From NCBI GenBank assembly GCA_027063785.1, contig JAMORC010000024.1, positions 62,001 to 126,000 of the forward strand: 64,000 bases of DNA, written 5' to 3'. The notes under the pieces are model-generated. The model had not been told where the DNA came from. It was given only the letters and a program-made list of their open reading frames with translations, and made no database searches. Positions 22,966 to 35,184 of the stretch are shown piece after piece (within the stretch, counting starts at the first letter, position 1; every line of letters starts with the position of its first letter). Origin of the DNA: Desulfurobacteriaceae bacterium (lineage in GTDB: Bacteria > Aquificota > Aquificia > Desulfurobacteriales > Desulfurobacteriaceae). A program made the position numbers and the translations under genes.

Positions 22966-23447
22966 TTCAATACTCTCACCTCTACCGCGTTCTGGTGAGT
23001 GTCAAGTATAACAAAGGTGCTTTTTCCGCTGAGGTATCCGCAAAGCTCACCGGGGTTTATGATCCGGCAGCCGTTAATAACTCTTAGGTCGATTCTGTGG
23101 GTGTGGCCGTAGATTACGTAGTCAAAGTCTCCCGACTTTGCCAGCGAATCCACAAACAGCGGTTCGTGCATCAGGACAAACCGCTTTCCGTCTATGGTTT
23201 TTGAGACGGGAGGCTTCTCTATAAGTCCTCCGCTTACCGTTGAAAGTCCCAGAAGTTCTCCGTCGTTATTTCCGAAAACTCCCGTAAAATCGCACGGAAT
23301 TTCGGACAGGAGTTTCTTTAATGTAAAGGGTGAGACGAAGTCACCGCAGTGAATTAGAAGTTCCACATTCTCTTCCTTCAAGGCTTCTACCAGCTTCGAA
23401 ACGGCCGTCAGGTTATCGTGAGAGTCTGAAGCGATTGCTATTCTCAC
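22962..23447 (-). CDS. Calcineurin-like metallophosphoesterase, YfcE/MJ0936 type
   Basis: A 161-residue phosphodiesterase with all metal motifs: DSHDN (8-12), HCGDFV (GD motif), FGNND (GNH-like), and YGHTH near residue 115. The size matches the small YfcE/MJ0936 group, which acts on phosphodiesters in vitro; the physiological substrate is unknown. The start is a GTG that overlaps the topA stop (GTGA), so it is translated with topA. Confidence 0.88.
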   Translation of the reverse strand: MRIAIASDSHDNLTAVSKLVEALKEENVELLIHCGDFVSPFTLKKLLSEIPCDFTGVFGNNDGELLGLSTVSGGLIEKPPVSKTIDGKRFVLMHEPLFVDSLAKSGDFDYVIYGHTHRIDLRVINGCRIINPGELCGYLSGKSTFVILDTHQNAVEVRVLK

Positions 23448-25537
23448 TTTTTCCCTCCCGGGGGCTTACTGGAAACGTAGTCACATTCCGGGTAGCGCGA
23501 ACATCCGTAGAACTTCCTCCCCTTCTTACTCCTTCTTTCTACCACTTCGCCCTCTCCGCACTTCGGACACTTGCCGTAGGAAATCGGAGCTGTGTAGGTG
23601 CACTCGGGATAGTTAGAACAGGCTATGAACCTGCCGTACCTTCCTTTCTTTATAACAAGCTCCCCTCCGCACTCGGGACAGGTTTCTCCCGTTTTCTCCG
23701 GCTCTTCCTTCAAGCTCTCCTTGTATTTACACTCGGGATAGTTGGAACAGGCTATGAAGGCTCCGTATCGACCGTGGATTTTGATAAGGGGAGAGCCGCA
23801 CTCGGGACAGTTCCTTCCTATTTCTTCTCCTTTCAGTTTTTTAAGCTCTTTCTCGGCGTTTTCGAGCAGTCCTTTGAACTCTCCGAAGTAGAACTCTTTT
23901 AATAACTCTCTCCAGTTTTTCCTTCCCTCTTCGATCTTGTCAAGCTCTTCTTCGACTGAAGCCGTGAACTTCACGTCAACGACTTTCGGGAAGAGCTTTT
24001 TAAGTATGGAGTTTATGAACTCTCCGAGTTCGGTGGGTTTGAGCTTCTGCTTTTCTTTCTCTACGTATCCCCTCTGGATGATGTTTGAAATTATGGTGGC
24101 ATACGTTGACGGCCTGCCGACTCCCTGTTCTTCCAGGGCTTTTACCAGCGTCCCTTCCGTGTACCTCGGAGGGGGTTCTGTAAAGTGCTGAACTCCTTTT
24201 ACTTCCTGAAGTTCTATTCCTTCTCCTTCCTTAAGTTCCGGTAAGAGCTTTTCCTCAAAATCTATTGGGTAAACTTTGAGGAATCCCTCTTCTCTGAGGG
24301 TACTTCCCGTGGCTCTAAAGGTAAGTCCGTTTCCTTCTATATCGACCGAAACTGTGTCAAAAACTGCATCTTTCATCTGAGAGGCGACAAACCTCCTCCA
24401 GATCAGGTCGTAAAGTTTGAACTGTTCCGGAGTTAGGTAATTTTTCACGCTGTCGGGAGTTCTGAATACGGAGGTAGGCCTTATGGCCTCGTGGGCGTCC
24501 TGGGCCGACTTCGGAGCTTTTGACTCGTAACTTCTCCTTTTCTGGGGAAGGTAGTTACTGCCCAACTTTTCCTTTATGAACTTTCTGGCTTCTTTAACGG
24601 CCTCTTCCGAAACCCTTGTGGAGTCAGTTCTCATGTAGGTTATGAGACCGACCCTTTCGTTTCCGAGGTCGATACCTTCATAGAGTTGCTGAGCTATCTG
24701 CATCGTCAGCTTTGCCGGAAACCCGAAACGCTTTGAGGCTTCCTGCTGGAGGGTGGAGGTTATGAAAGGAGGAAGGGGCTTTCTTTTCCTCTCTTTCCTC
24801 TCTACCCTCGTAACTTTAAAGGAAGCCTCCTTGGCTTTGTTTACAAGTTCATTTGCGGATTTCTCATCCGGTATGTCAAACTTTCCGAGCTTTTTCCCGT
24901 TGACCGAGTGCAGCTTTCCCTGAAAAGTTCCTTCGTCCTTCTTGAAGAGGGCTTCTACTGTCCAGTACTCCTTCGGAACAAACTTCCTGATTTCCTCTTC
25001 CCTGTCGCATATAAGCCTTAGGGCAACTGATTGAACTCTTCCGGCCGATAGGGCTTTCTTAAATCTCTTTGACAGGAGGGGAGAGATTGTGTAGCCCACT
25101 ATCCTGTCGAGGATTCTCCTTGCCTGTTGGGCGTAAACTTTGTTCTCATCAATTTTGTCCGGGTTTTTTACGGCCTCTGTAATTGCTTTCTTTGTTATTT
25201 CGTGGAACCTGACCCTGTAAATGCCGTCTTTCTTTATCCTTTTCAGGGCGTTGGCGATGTGCCAGCTTATGGCTTCTCCTTCCCTATCGGGGTCGGTTGC
25301 GAGGTAAACTTCCTCGCTTTCCTTCGCGGCTTTCTTTATTTCTTTGAGTATTTTATCCTTACCCTTAATTGTTACGTACTTGGGCTTAAAGTCCTTTTCA
25401 ATGTCAACGCCGAACTCGTTCTCGGGGAGGTCTATGACGTGTCCCATAGAGGCTTTAACAATGAAGTCTTTTCCCAGGTACTTCTGTATCGTTTTGGCCT
25501 TTGCCGGCGATTCAACTATCAGCAGTTTCTTCCCCAT
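23444..25537 (-). CDS. topA: DNA topoisomerase I
   Basis: A 697-residue type IA topoisomerase that relaxes negative supercoils. The Toprim domain (LLIVESPAKAKTI... then DPDREGEAISWH), the active-site tyrosine in GLITYMRTDSTR, and the GVGRPSTYA segment are present. The C-terminus has three C4 zinc fingers (each C-P-x-C-G ... C-S-x-Y-P-E-C). The ATG at 25537 has GGGAG 5 bases upstream; an in-frame GTG two codons earlier overlaps that site. Its promoter shares a palindrome with the divergent pseudouridine synthase gene. It is not a reverse gyrase: no helicase domain is attached. Confidence 0.97.
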   Translation of the reverse strand: MGKKLLIVESPAKAKTIQKYLGKDFIVKASMGHVIDLPENEFGVDIEKDFKPKYVTIKGKDKILKEIKKAAKESEEVYLATDPDREGEAISWHIANALKRIKKDGIYRVRFHEITKKAITEAVKNPDKIDENKVYAQQARRILDRIVGYTISPLLSKRFKKALSAGRVQSVALRLICDREEEIRKFVPKEYWTVEALFKKDEGTFQGKLHSVNGKKLGKFDIPDEKSANELVNKAKEASFKVTRVERKERKRKPLPPFITSTLQQEASKRFGFPAKLTMQIAQQLYEGIDLGNERVGLITYMRTDSTRVSEEAVKEARKFIKEKLGSNYLPQKRRSYESKAPKSAQDAHEAIRPTSVFRTPDSVKNYLTPEQFKLYDLIWRRFVASQMKDAVFDTVSVDIEGNGLTFRATGSTLREEGFLKVYPIDFEEKLLPELKEGEGIELQEVKGVQHFTEPPPRYTEGTLVKALEEQGVGRPSTYATIISNIIQRGYVEKEKQKLKPTELGEFINSILKKLFPKVVDVKFTASVEEELDKIEEGRKNWRELLKEFYFGEFKGLLENAEKELKKLKGEEIGRNCPECGSPLIKIHGRYGAFIACSNYPECKYKESLKEEPEKTGETCPECGGELVIKKGRYGRFIACSNYPECTYTAPISYGKCPKCGEGEVVERRSKKGRKFYGCSRYPECDYVSSKPPGGKK

Positions 25538-25570
25538 CGGCACTCCCGCCTTCTGTTCTCAACCGGAAAG

Positions 25571-25599
25571 AATCTATCCGACGAATGCTCCTTAGTCAA
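25571..25599 (-). promoter_or_regulatory. Promoter of topA
   Basis: On the minus strand TTGACT (25594-25599) and TAGATT (25571-25576) are 17 bases apart, 33 bases before the topA start. The -35 is half of the palindrome AGTCAAATTTGACT (25594-25607). Confidence 0.65.
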
Positions 25600-25609
25600 A
25601 TTTGACTCT

Positions 25610-25638
25610 TTGAAAGTTTCGGCACGATTGCCTAAGTT
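25610..25638 (+). promoter_or_regulatory. Probable promoter of rluB
   Basis: TTGAAA (25610-25615) and TAAGTT (25633-25638) are 17 bases apart and lie 29 bases before the ATG. The right half of the palindrome at 25594-25607 also supplies a TTGACT that could act as an alternative -35 with a poorer -10. Confidence 0.5.
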
Positions 25639-25667
25639 TTCCTGTTGTAGAAGATAAGGAGGTAAGG

Positions 25668-27850
<2,183 letters not shown>

Positions 27851-27851
<1 letters not shown>

Positions 27852-29176
27852 TGGCAGTTCCGCCTCTTCTTACCGATCTCTATCAGCTGACGATGATGAA
27901 AGCTTACCTTGACAATGGGAAGACGGAGGAGGCGGCTTTTGAGCTTTTCGTAAGGGAGCTTCCCGAAAACAGGAATTACCTTATTTTCTGCGGTCTGGAA
28001 GAAGTTTTTCAGGTAATTGAAAACTTGAGGTTTTCCGAATCGGATATTGACTATCTCTATTCACTGAAGCTTTTCCCCGACCGCTTCCTTGACTTCCTGA
28101 AGGAGTTTCGGTTTACCGGAAAGGTTTACTCGATAAGGGACGGAACGCCGTTCTTTGCTCAGGAGCCGGTTTTGAGGGTGGAAGCTCCTATCTATCAAGC
28201 ACAGCTTCTTGAGACGGCTCTGATGAATCAAGTTCACATATCAAGCCTTGCCGCAACGAAGGCTGCGAGGATTTACACGGTTGCCCGGGGAAGGGCAATT
28301 GCCGACTTTTCCTTGAGGAGAACCCACGGGAGCGACGCCGGTTTGAAAGTTGCCAAGTATTCCTACGTTGCAGGATTTAACGGGACTTCAAATGTCCTTG
28401 CCGGAAAGCTCTACGGAATCCCCGTGATAGGAACCGTTGCTCATTCCTTCATAATGAGTTTTGAGAGCGAAGGGGAGGCCTTCAGGGCTTATTTGAGGAG
28501 CTATCCGGATAAGGCCATTCTTCTCGTTGACACTTACGATACCGTGGAGGGAGTGAAGAGGGCGATTGAAGCCGCAAAGGAGATGGGGGTAGAGCTGAAA
28601 GGGGTAAGACTTGACAGCGGGAATGTAGTGGAGCTTTCAAAGCTCGTCAGGGAGATACTTAACGAGGCAGGATTTGAAAGAGCAAAAATTATCGTCAGCG
28701 GAGGACTTGACGAGTACAGGATAGATGAAATCCTGAAAGCGGGTGCGGAGGTCGATGCCTTCGGCGTGGGAACAAAGTTTGGGGTTTCCTCCGACTCTCC
28801 TTACATAGACTTCGTTTACAAGCTTGTCGAAGTCGGCGGAAAACCCGTAATGAAGACCAGTCCCGGGAAGAAGATGTATCCCGGGAAGAAGCAGGTATTC
28901 AGGAAAAAAGAAGGGGATGTTGTCGGAGTTTGGGGAGAGGAACTGCCCGGCAGGCCTCTTCTGGAGCTTGTAATGGAAGGAACGGAGAGAAGGACGGAAG
29001 TCCCTCCGCTTAAGGAGATAAGGGACTACTGCATTTCTCAGCTTGAGAATCTGCCGGAGGAAGTCAGGGATATCCGCAGAAAGGCCAAGTACCCGGTCGC
29101 TTTTAGCAGGAAGCTGGAGGAGCTTTACAGGAAGATTCTCCGGAAGATAGAGGAGGAAGAGGGTGAACTCTCCTGA
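27851..29176 (+). CDS. pncB: Nicotinate phosphoribosyltransferase
   Basis: A 441-residue enzyme of NAD salvage that makes nicotinate mononucleotide from nicotinate and PRPP. It opens LLTDLYQLTMMKAY, typical of the family, and has FSLRRTHGSDAGLKVAK, VAGFNGTSNVLAG and GTVAHSF with the histidine that is phosphorylated by ATP in known enzymes, then VRLDSGN and VSGGLDEY for phosphate binding. Its start overlaps the nth stop (TGATG) and its end overlaps cmk by 14 bases. Confidence 0.93.
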
Positions 29177-29816
29177 AATAGTGACGATAGACGGTCCCGC
29201 CGGTGCCGGGAAAAGCACTCTTGCCAGGGAGATAGCAAAGAGGTTCGGTTACCTTCACCTCGACTCGGGAGCCGTTTACAGGGCAATAGGTTACGCCTGC
29301 AAGCTAAAGGGAGTAAACCTTGACGATGAAGGCGAAGTGCTGAAAGTTGCCGGGAACTTAAAGGTAGAGCTGAAGGGAAGCAGGGTATTCCTAAACGGCA
29401 GGGACGTGACAGAAGCCATAAGAACTCCCGAGGGGGGAATCCTTGCCTCAAAGGTCGCCAGGTTCAGGGAAGTGAGGGAAGTTGTTGTTAACCTTCTCAG
29501 GAAGATGGCAGAAGGGAAAAAGGTCGTGATAGACGGGAGGGATGCGGGAAGCTACATATTCCCGAAGGCCGACCTGAAAATCTACCTTACAGCCTCTCCG
29601 GAAGAAAGGGCCAGAAGGCGGTTTAAGGAGCTAAAAGAGAAGGGATTTAACGTCTCATACGAAGAGGTTTTAAAGGAAGTAATCGAGAGGGACGAGTCGG
29701 ACAGGAACCGTCCCTTTGCGCCCCTGACGGTGCCGGAGGGAGCAGTTGTAATAGACACGACGGGAAAAAGTATGGAAGAAGTTTTAGAGGAAGTCGGAAA
29801 GCTGATAGACCCTTAA
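29163..29816 (+). CDS. cmk: Cytidylate kinase
   Basis: A 217-residue CMP/dCMP kinase. The P-loop DGPAGAGKST, then FGYLHLDSGAVYRAIGY for CMP binding, VIDGRDAGSYIFP and RRRFKELKEKG are all typical. The start is a GTG inside the end of pncB with GAGGAAGAG upstream. It is the last gene of the rluB-kdsA-nth-pncB-cmk run; the convergent thiD ends two bases after it. Confidence 0.94.
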   Translation: MNSPEIVTIDGPAGAGKSTLAREIAKRFGYLHLDSGAVYRAIGYACKLKGVNLDDEGEVLKVAGNLKVELKGSRVFLNGRDVTEAIRTPEGGILASKVARFREVREVVVNLLRKMAEGKKVVIDGRDAGSYIFPKADLKIYLTASPEERARRRFKELKEKGFNVSYEEVLKEVIERDESDRNRPFAPLTVPEGAVVIDTTGKSMEEVLEEVGKLIDP

Positions 29817-29817
29817 G

Positions 29818-30552
29818 TCACAGCAGAGAATAGTACTGCTCCATTCCGTCCCTCCTGAAGGACTTTTCCCTGTAATTCCTGATGAAGTTCACCGCACCTT
29901 TAAAAGCTTCTGTTACCGGACGTCCGGCAGCAAGATAAGCAAGGAAGGCCGAGGAAAAGGCGCATCCCGTTCCCCTGACGACCTTCTCATCCCTGGGGTG
30001 TCTCTCCTCGGCGATTAACTGTCCCTTTCCGCCTTTAAACTCCAAAAGCCTGTCAGCAACGGTGTTTTTCTCCGGAATTCCTTTAACTACCGCATAGCCC
30101 GAGAAGTCCGAAAAGAATTCCTCCATCCTTCTAAACTCTTCGAAGTTAGGAGTAATGACCGAAGGGACGGAAAGGAGCGGTTTTAAAATATCAACCTTTT
30201 CAACAAAGGATTTACCGAAAGTCGGAGAGAGAACGGGGTCGAAGACTACGGGAACGTTAAGGTGTGCTAGCTTTTCGGCAATTTCCCGGTTAACCTTAAG
30301 GCTATCGTGGGGAATTCCGATTTTTACCCCCGCGATGTCTGCCTCTTCGAGGACTGCATCGAGCTGCTGAAGGAGGAACTCTCCGTTGGTGAACTCTACT
30401 TTTCTTACGCCTTTCGTGTTCTGTACGGTGTTTACCGTTATGACCGCACAGGAGAGGAAACCGAAACGGCTGAAAGTCCTAACGTCTCTGATAATTCCTG
30501 CCCCTCCCGTGGGGTCAAAGCCGGCGATTGTCAGTAGAAACTTAGTCTCCAC
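29818..30552 (-). CDS. thiD: Hydroxymethylpyrimidine / phosphomethylpyrimidine kinase
   Basis: A 244-residue ribokinase-fold enzyme of thiamine synthesis. It opens LLTIAGFDPTGGAGIIRDVRTFSRFG (the ThiD substrate motif), and has ITPNFEEF and GTGCAFSSAFLAYLAAG with the anion hole near the C-terminus. It has no fused ThiE or ThiN domain. The start is a GTG with AGGAGG 6 bases away. It is a lone gene between convergent cmk and divergent rpiB, and no TPP riboswitch fits in the 46-base gap. Confidence 0.9.
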   Translation of the reverse strand: METKFLLTIAGFDPTGGAGIIRDVRTFSRFGFLSCAVITVNTVQNTKGVRKVEFTNGEFLLQQLDAVLEEADIAGVKIGIPHDSLKVNREIAEKLAHLNVPVVFDPVLSPTFGKSFVEKVDILKPLLSVPSVITPNFEEFRRMEEFFSDFSGYAVVKGIPEKNTVADRLLEFKGGKGQLIAEERHPRDEKVVRGTGCAFSSAFLAYLAAGRPVTEAFKGAVNFIRNYREKSFRRDGMEQYYSLL

Positions 30553-30566
30553 TTTGCCTCCTGTCG

Positions 30567-30572
30567 TATAAT
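30567..30572 (+). promoter_or_regulatory. Probable -10 element of the rpiB-glyA promoter
   Basis: A perfect TATAAT lies 26 bases before the rpiB ATG, between it and the divergent thiD start. The -35 region would fall within the thiD start and is weak. Confidence 0.45.
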
Positions 30573-30598
30573 TCGGCTACCTGTCAGGGAGGTGTGCC

Positions 30599-31057
30599 AT
30601 GAAAATCGCCTTAGCCTGCGACCACGGCGGTTTTAAACTCAAGGAAGTAATTAAATCATACCTTGAAGAGCTTGGAATCGAGTACATCGATTACGGGACG
30701 TTTTCGGAAGAGTCGGTCGACTACCCGGATTTTGCCTACAGGGCTGCGAGAGGAATCGTGGGGGGAGAAGCAGACAGGGGAATTTTTATCTGCGGGACGG
30801 GAATAGGCATATCCATAGCCGCCAACAAGGTTAGAGGAATAAGGGCAGCCCTATGCTACAACATCTTCGCTGCCGAAATGAGCAGGAGGCACAACGACTC
30901 AAACGTCCTCTGCCTGGGGGGTAGAGTTTTGGGAGAGGAGCTGGCCAAAGCGATAGTTAAGGTTTGGCTCGAAACGCCCTTTGACGGCGGAAGACACGAT
31001 AGGAGAGTGAAGAAGATATCCCAAATCGAAGAAAACGAATGCGGAGGAGATAGATGA
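30599..31057 (+). CDS. rpiB: Ribose 5-phosphate isomerase B
   Basis: A 152-residue sugar isomerase that interconverts ribose 5-phosphate and ribulose 5-phosphate. It has [13 protein letters not shown] at the N-terminus, [17 protein letters not shown] with the catalytic cysteine in the middle, and the ARRHNDSN-like segment [16 protein letters not shown]. It overlaps glyA by four bases. With rpe and prs in this window it feeds the pentose phosphate pool. Confidence 0.95.
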   Translation: MKIALACDHGGFKLKEVIKSYLEELGIEYIDYGTFSEESVDYPDFAYRAARGIVGGEADRGIFICGTGIGISIAANKVRGIRAALCYNIFAAEMSRRHNDSNVLCLGGRVLGEELAKAIVKVWLETPFDGGRHDRRVKKISQIEENECGGDR

Positions 31058-32310
31058 GGAACCTTAAAAAGGTCGATCCCGAAATCTTCGAGGCAATGAA
31101 GTGCGAGTTTAAGAGGCAGAACGAGCACTTGGAGCTTATAGCTTCCGAAAACTTTACAAGTCCTGCCGTTATGGAAGCTCAGGGGTCTGTTCTTACCAAC
31201 AAGTACGCAGAAGGTTACCCCGGGAAGCGCTACTACGGAGGGTGCGAGTGCGTTGATATTGCCGAGAGACTGGCCATAGAGAGATGTAAGGAGCTTTTCG
31301 GAGCGGAACACGTAAACGTTCAGCCCCACTCCGGATCCCAGGCAAACCAGGCCGTCTACCTGGCCGTCTTAAAGCCCGGGGATACGATCCTCTCCATGAA
31401 CCTCTCTCACGGGGGACACCTTTCCCACGGCTCTCCCGTTAATATGACGGGTAAATACTTTAACGTTGTTCAGTACGGAGTCAGGAAGGATACAGAGACC
31501 ATAGACTTCGATCAGGTTTACAGCCTTGCTAAAGAGCATAAACCGAAGCTTATAATCTGCGGTGCATCGGCCTATCCCAGAATCATAGACTTTGATAAGT
31601 TCAGGGAAATCGCAGATGAAGTCGGAGCTTATCTCCTGGCTGATATCGCCCACATAGCAGGACTTGTCGTTGCGGGACTTCACCCCTCTCCGGTTGAGGC
31701 CTGCCACTTCGTAACGACAACCACCCACAAGACCCTGAGAGGTCCCAGGGGCGGCGTCGTAATGTGCAAGGAGGAGTTTGCAAAGGAAATAGACAAGGCG
31801 GTCTTCCCCGGACTTCAAGGGGGGCCTCTCATGCACGTCATAGCGGCCAAGGCCGTGGCCTTTAAGGAAGCGCAGACGGAGGAATTTAAGAAGTATCAAG
31901 AGCAGGTTGTAAAAAATGCAAAAGTTATGGCAGAAGAGCTTCAGCGTCAGGGATTCAGACTGGTCTCCGGCGGAACCGATAACCACCTGATGCTTGTTGA
32001 CCTGACAGATAAGGGAATAACCGGTAAGGAAGCAGAAGCAGCTCTCGGCAGGGCGAACATAACAGTTAATAAAAACACGATTCCCTTTGATACGAGAAGC
32101 CCCTTCGTTACGAGCGGAATAAGGATCGGAACGCCGGCGATAACGACGAGGGGAATAAGGGAGGACGAGGCAAGGAGAATTGCCCAGCTCATAGCCACGG
32201 TTCTCAACAACTTAAACGATGACTCGGTCATTGAGAAAGTGAGGCAGGAAGTCCTGGAAATCTGCGGGAAGCATCCCCTTTATGAAAGCTTGATTGAGGA
32301 TTTTTCCTAA
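31054..32310 (+). CDS. glyA: Serine hydroxymethyltransferase
   Basis: A 418-residue PLP enzyme that moves the one-carbon unit between serine and tetrahydrofolate. The [20 protein letters not shown] opening, [31 protein letters not shown] and the PLP-lysine segment [16 protein letters not shown] (lysine after TTTH) are all canonical. It ends in front of a bidirectional terminator. Confidence 0.97.
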   Translation: MRNLKKVDPEIFEAMKCEFKRQNEHLELIASENFTSPAVMEAQGSVLTNKYAEGYPGKRYYGGCECVDIAERLAIERCKELFGAEHVNVQPHSGSQANQAVYLAVLKPGDTILSMNLSHGGHLSHGSPVNMTGKYFNVVQYGVRKDTETIDFDQVYSLAKEHKPKLIICGASAYPRIIDFDKFREIADEVGAYLLADIAHIAGLVVAGLHPSPVEACHFVTTTTHKTLRGPRGGVVMCKEEFAKEIDKAVFPGLQGGPLMHVIAAKAVAFKEAQTEEFKKYQEQVVKNAKVMAEELQRQGFRLVSGGTDNHLMLVDLTDKGITGKEAEAALGRANITVNKNTIPFDTRSPFVTSGIRIGTPAITTRGIREDEARRIAQLIATVLNNLNDDSVIEKVRQEVLEICGKHPLYESLIEDFS

Positions 32311-32316
32311 ATAAAA

Positions 32317-32339
32317 AAGGGGCGCTTTGAGCGCCCCTT
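32317..32339. terminator. Bidirectional terminator between glyA and groEL
   Basis: A 10-bp stem (AAGGGGCGCT / AGCGCCCCTT) with a 3-base loop. On the minus strand it is followed by TTTTTTATTT, so it is strongest for groEL; on the plus strand the tail is TTCATTTCTATT, which may also end glyA. Confidence 0.85.
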
Positions 32340-32361
32340 CATTTCTATTCCGGATATTTAC

Positions 32362-34008
32362 TTAGAACTCGGGCATTCCTCCGCCGGGAGCCTTCTCCTC
32401 TTTCTCGGGAATTTCGGTAACGGTAGCCTCGGTGGTGAGGAGAAGTCCAGCTGCAGATGCAGCGTTCTGTATTGCAACCCTTTCAACTTTTGCAGGGTCT
32501 ATAATTCCGGCTTCTACAAGGTTCTTGAACTCTCCCTTCCTTGCGTCGAATCCCCACTCGACGCCTTTCTCTGCAATCAGTTCCTTGACCTTCTCGACTA
32601 TTACCTGTCCGGCGTAACCGGCGTTGTCTGCAATCTGCCTGAGCGGAGATTCAACGGCCTTTTTGACTATTTCAACGCCGTGCTTCTTGTCAACTTCTCC
32701 TTTCTCGTCAAGCTCCTTAACGAGGTCGTCAAGCTTCCTTGCAGCAGCGATGAGTGCAGTTCCGCCTCCGGGAACGATACCTTCCTCAACGGCAGCCCTT
32801 GTTGCGTGGAGAGCGTCTTCAACGCGGGCTTTCTTTTCTTTAAGCTCGGCTTCGGTAGCTGCACCTACTTTGATGATGGCTACGCCGCCTGCAAGCTTGG
32901 CGAGCCTTTCCTGGAGCTTCTCTTTGTCGTATTCGGATGTTGCTTTCTCAAGCTCTGCTTTAATCTGCTTGATCCTTCCCTCGATATCTTCCGGCTTACC
33001 CTTACCGCCGATAATTGTGGTGTGCTCCTTGTCGACGACGACCTTGTCGGCTTGACCGAGCATATCGAGGGTAACGTTTTCAAGCTTGATTCCGAGGTCT
33101 TCGAGGATTGCAGTTCCGCCGGTGAGGATTGCGATATCCTGAAGCATAGCTTTCCTTCTCTCACCGAATCCGGGAGCCTTAACTGCACAGACCTGGAGTG
33201 TACCCCTCAGCTTGTTGACTACGAGGGTTGCAAGAGCTTCGCCCTCTACATCTTCGGCAATGATGAGGAGGGGCCTTCCTTCCCTTGCCACCTGCTCGAG
33301 GACGGGCAGAAGCTCCCTGATATTGCTGATCTTCTTACCGTAAATCAGGATGTAGGGGTTCTCGAGAACGCACTCCATCTTCTCGGGGTCGGTTACGAAG
33401 TACGGAGAGAGGTAACCCCTGTCAAACTGCATACCTTCAACTACATCAAGAGTTGTCTCAAGGCCTTTGGCCTCTTCAACGGTGATAACGCCCTCTTTTC
33501 CGACCTTGTCCATAGCCTCGGCAATGAGTTCGCCGATTTCCCTGTCATAGTTTGCGGAGATTGTAGCTACCTGAGCAATTTGCTCCTTGGTCTCTACGGG
33601 TTTCGCTATCTTCTTAAGCTCATCAACAATTACCTTAACGGCTTCGTCGATTCCCCTCTTAACCTCTATTGCGTTGTCCCCGGCGGTTACGAACTTGAGT
33701 CCGTCGCTGAAAATGGCCTGAGCGAGAACTGTAGCAGTGGTTGTTCCGTCACCGGCCTTGTCGGCGGTCTTTTGAGCAACTTCCTTTACGAGTTGAGCAC
33801 CGATGTTTTCAACAGGATCCGGAAGCTCGATCTCCTTAGCAACGGTAACACCGTCCTTTGTTACGAGCGGGGAGCCGAACTTCCTCTCAAGGACAACGTT
33901 CCTTCCGCCGGGACCCATTGTGGCCTTAACGGCATCTGCAAGTTTATCTACACCTGCCTTTATTTTTTGCCTTGCCTCATTGCTGAAGAGAATTTCTTTT
34001 CCAGCCAT
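32362..34008 (-). CDS. groEL: 60-kDa chaperonin GroEL
   Basis: A 548-residue group I chaperonin. The sequence has [10 protein letters not shown] and [13 protein letters not shown] at the nucleotide site and the chaperonin signature [12 protein letters not shown] near residue 405. The C-terminus ends GGGMPEF, without the long run of GGM repeats found in many GroELs. It lies 27 bases after groES in the same CIRCE-controlled operon. Confidence 0.98.
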   Translation of the reverse strand: MAGKEILFSNEARQKIKAGVDKLADAVKATMGPGGRNVVLERKFGSPLVTKDGVTVAKEIELPDPVENIGAQLVKEVAQKTADKAGDGTTTATVLAQAIFSDGLKFVTAGDNAIEVKRGIDEAVKVIVDELKKIAKPVETKEQIAQVATISANYDREIGELIAEAMDKVGKEGVITVEEAKGLETTLDVVEGMQFDRGYLSPYFVTDPEKMECVLENPYILIYGKKISNIRELLPVLEQVAREGRPLLIIAEDVEGEALATLVVNKLRGTLQVCAVKAPGFGERRKAMLQDIAILTGGTAILEDLGIKLENVTLDMLGQADKVVVDKEHTTIIGGKGKPEDIEGRIKQIKAELEKATSEYDKEKLQERLAKLAGGVAIIKVGAATEAELKEKKARVEDALHATRAAVEEGIVPGGGTALIAAARKLDDLVKELDEKGEVDKKHGVEIVKKAVESPLRQIADNAGYAGQVIVEKVKELIAEKGVEWGFDARKGEFKNLVEAGIIDPAKVERVAIQNAASAAGLLLTTEATVTEIPEKEEKAPGGGMPEF

Positions 34009-34035
34009 CTCTCACCTCCTTCCCATTTAGTTTTT

Positions 34036-34326
34036 TTACTCCTCGACGATTGCGAGGATGTCCTCTTCCCTGATTACGAGGAGTTCTTCTCCGTCAATTT
34101 TTACTTCGTTTCCTGCGTACTTGCTGAATAGAACCTTATCTCCCTCTTTAACCTTAAGGGGTCTGATTTCGCCGTTTTCGAGAAGTCTTCCCTCACCAAC
34201 GGCGATGACTTCTCCGATCTGGGATTCTTCCTTTGCAGTATCGGGAAGAATTATTCCCCCTGCGGTCTTCTGCTCCATCTCAATTTTCTTTACGACTACC
34301 CTGTCGTAGAGCGGCTTGAGCTTCAT
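34036..34326 (-). CDS. groES: 10-kDa co-chaperonin GroES
   Basis: A 96-residue lid for GroEL. It opens [16 protein letters not shown] and has [18 protein letters not shown], the mobile loop that touches GroEL. The true start is the ATG at 34326 behind GGAGGGCGAGG; the frame is open 12 codons further up, into the CIRCE operator. It is the first gene of the groES-groEL operon. Confidence 0.97.
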   Translation of the reverse strand: MKLKPLYDRVVVKKIEMEQKTAGGIILPDTAKEESQIGEVIAVGEGRLLENGEIRPLKVKEGDKVLFSKYAGNEVKIDGEELLVIREEDILAIVEE

Positions 34327-34351
34327 CCCTCGCCCTCCTTTATTCTGGTTT

Positions 34352-34378
34352 TTAGCACTCACCTTAGATGAGTGCTAA
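34352..34378. promoter_or_regulatory. CIRCE operator (HrcA binding site)
   Basis: TTAGCACTC, 9 bases, GAGTGCTAA: a perfect match to the CIRCE consensus, between the groES promoter and its ribosome site. It is bound by the repressor HrcA, encoded at 49220-50242. Confidence 0.97.
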
Positions 34379-34391
34379 TTGTCTGGTATAG

Positions 34392-34419
34392 AATTTAGAC
34401 GGCGAATGGGTCGTGTCAA
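34392..34419 (-). promoter_or_regulatory. Promoter of groES-groEL
   Basis: On the minus strand TTGACA (34414-34419) and TAAATT (34392-34397) are separated by 16 bases, immediately upstream of the CIRCE element, so HrcA would block transcription at or just after the start site. Confidence 0.75.
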
Positions 34420-34432
34420 GGGTATTAAAGAA

Positions 34433-35170
34433 TTAGACCGGACTGACCGTAAGGGAGGGAGACGCTGGAGTTATCTTGAAAAGCCTGCAGATGAAGATTT
34501 CCTCTCCGTCTGTAAACGTTGAGATTTCTCCGAGCTTCGCCAGCTCCAAGATTGCCAGGAAGTAGGTAATGGCTTCAAGCTTACAAGAGCTTTTCTTAAC
34601 AAGCTCGGAGAACGGAATTAGATACTGCTCCTCCGTGAGCTTTCTCAGCTCATCCATTTTACTTCCGATTTTGAAAGATTCTGAAGAGATGGCTATGCCT
34701 ACCTTTACCCTTACCCTGTCCCTGTTTCTCAGGAGGACTTCCCTGAAAGCTCTCTGCAGGTCTTCAACTGAATTTGCGATTTTAATTTTTTCCTGAAACT
34801 GGAATATAAGGTCGGAAGGATCGTGGGGGTGAAGTTTTCCTGCTTCCCTTTCGAGTTTTTCAAGCTCGGCGGCTGCCTTCTTTGACTTTAAGTACTCTTC
34901 GATAAGCTGAACAAGCTCTTTTCGCGGATCTTCCTCTTCTTCCCTCGGAATGAGAAACTCCGATTTTATCCTCGCCAGGGTTGCTGCCATGAGGAGAAAC
35001 TCGGAAGCAAGGGGGATGTTCAGCTCCTGCATCCTGAAGATGTAGTTCAGGAATTCCTCGGTTATCTCGGCGATGGGGATGTCGTAGATGCTGACTTCCC
35101 TCTTTTTTATCAGGTAAATCAGCAGGTCTAACGGACCTTCAAAGACCTCCGTTTCAACCTTTACGCCCAT
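34433..35170 (-). CDS. scpA: Segregation and condensation protein A
   Basis: A 245-residue kleisin that joins SMC heads in the bacterial condensin. It opens VETEVFEGPLDLLIYLIKKREVSIYDIPIAEITEEFL, the conserved ScpA N-terminus, and has FLLMAATLARIKSEFLIP. The C-terminal winged-helix part (about 165-235) ends LAKLGEISTFTDGEEIFI. ScpB and SMC are not in this window. It follows the CBS protein gene with a 14-base gap. Confidence 0.92.
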   Translation of the reverse strand: MGVKVETEVFEGPLDLLIYLIKKREVSIYDIPIAEITEEFLNYIFRMQELNIPLASEFLLMAATLARIKSEFLIPREEEEDPRKELVQLIEEYLKSKKAAAELEKLEREAGKLHPHDPSDLIFQFQEKIKIANSVEDLQRAFREVLLRNRDRVRVKVGIAISSESFKIGSKMDELRKLTEEQYLIPFSELVKKSSCKLEAITYFLAILELAKLGEISTFTDGEEIFICRLFKITPASPSLTVSPV

Positions 35171-35184
35171 TCAGTTTTTAACCT

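Noticed and set aside
30553-30598. TPP riboswitch in front of thiD
   Set aside because: The divergent gap is only 46 bases and has no THI-box core.
32680-34131. Long plus-strand open frame (about 483 codons) opposite groEL
   Set aside because: Antisense shadow of a highly conserved gene; no domain and no start signal.
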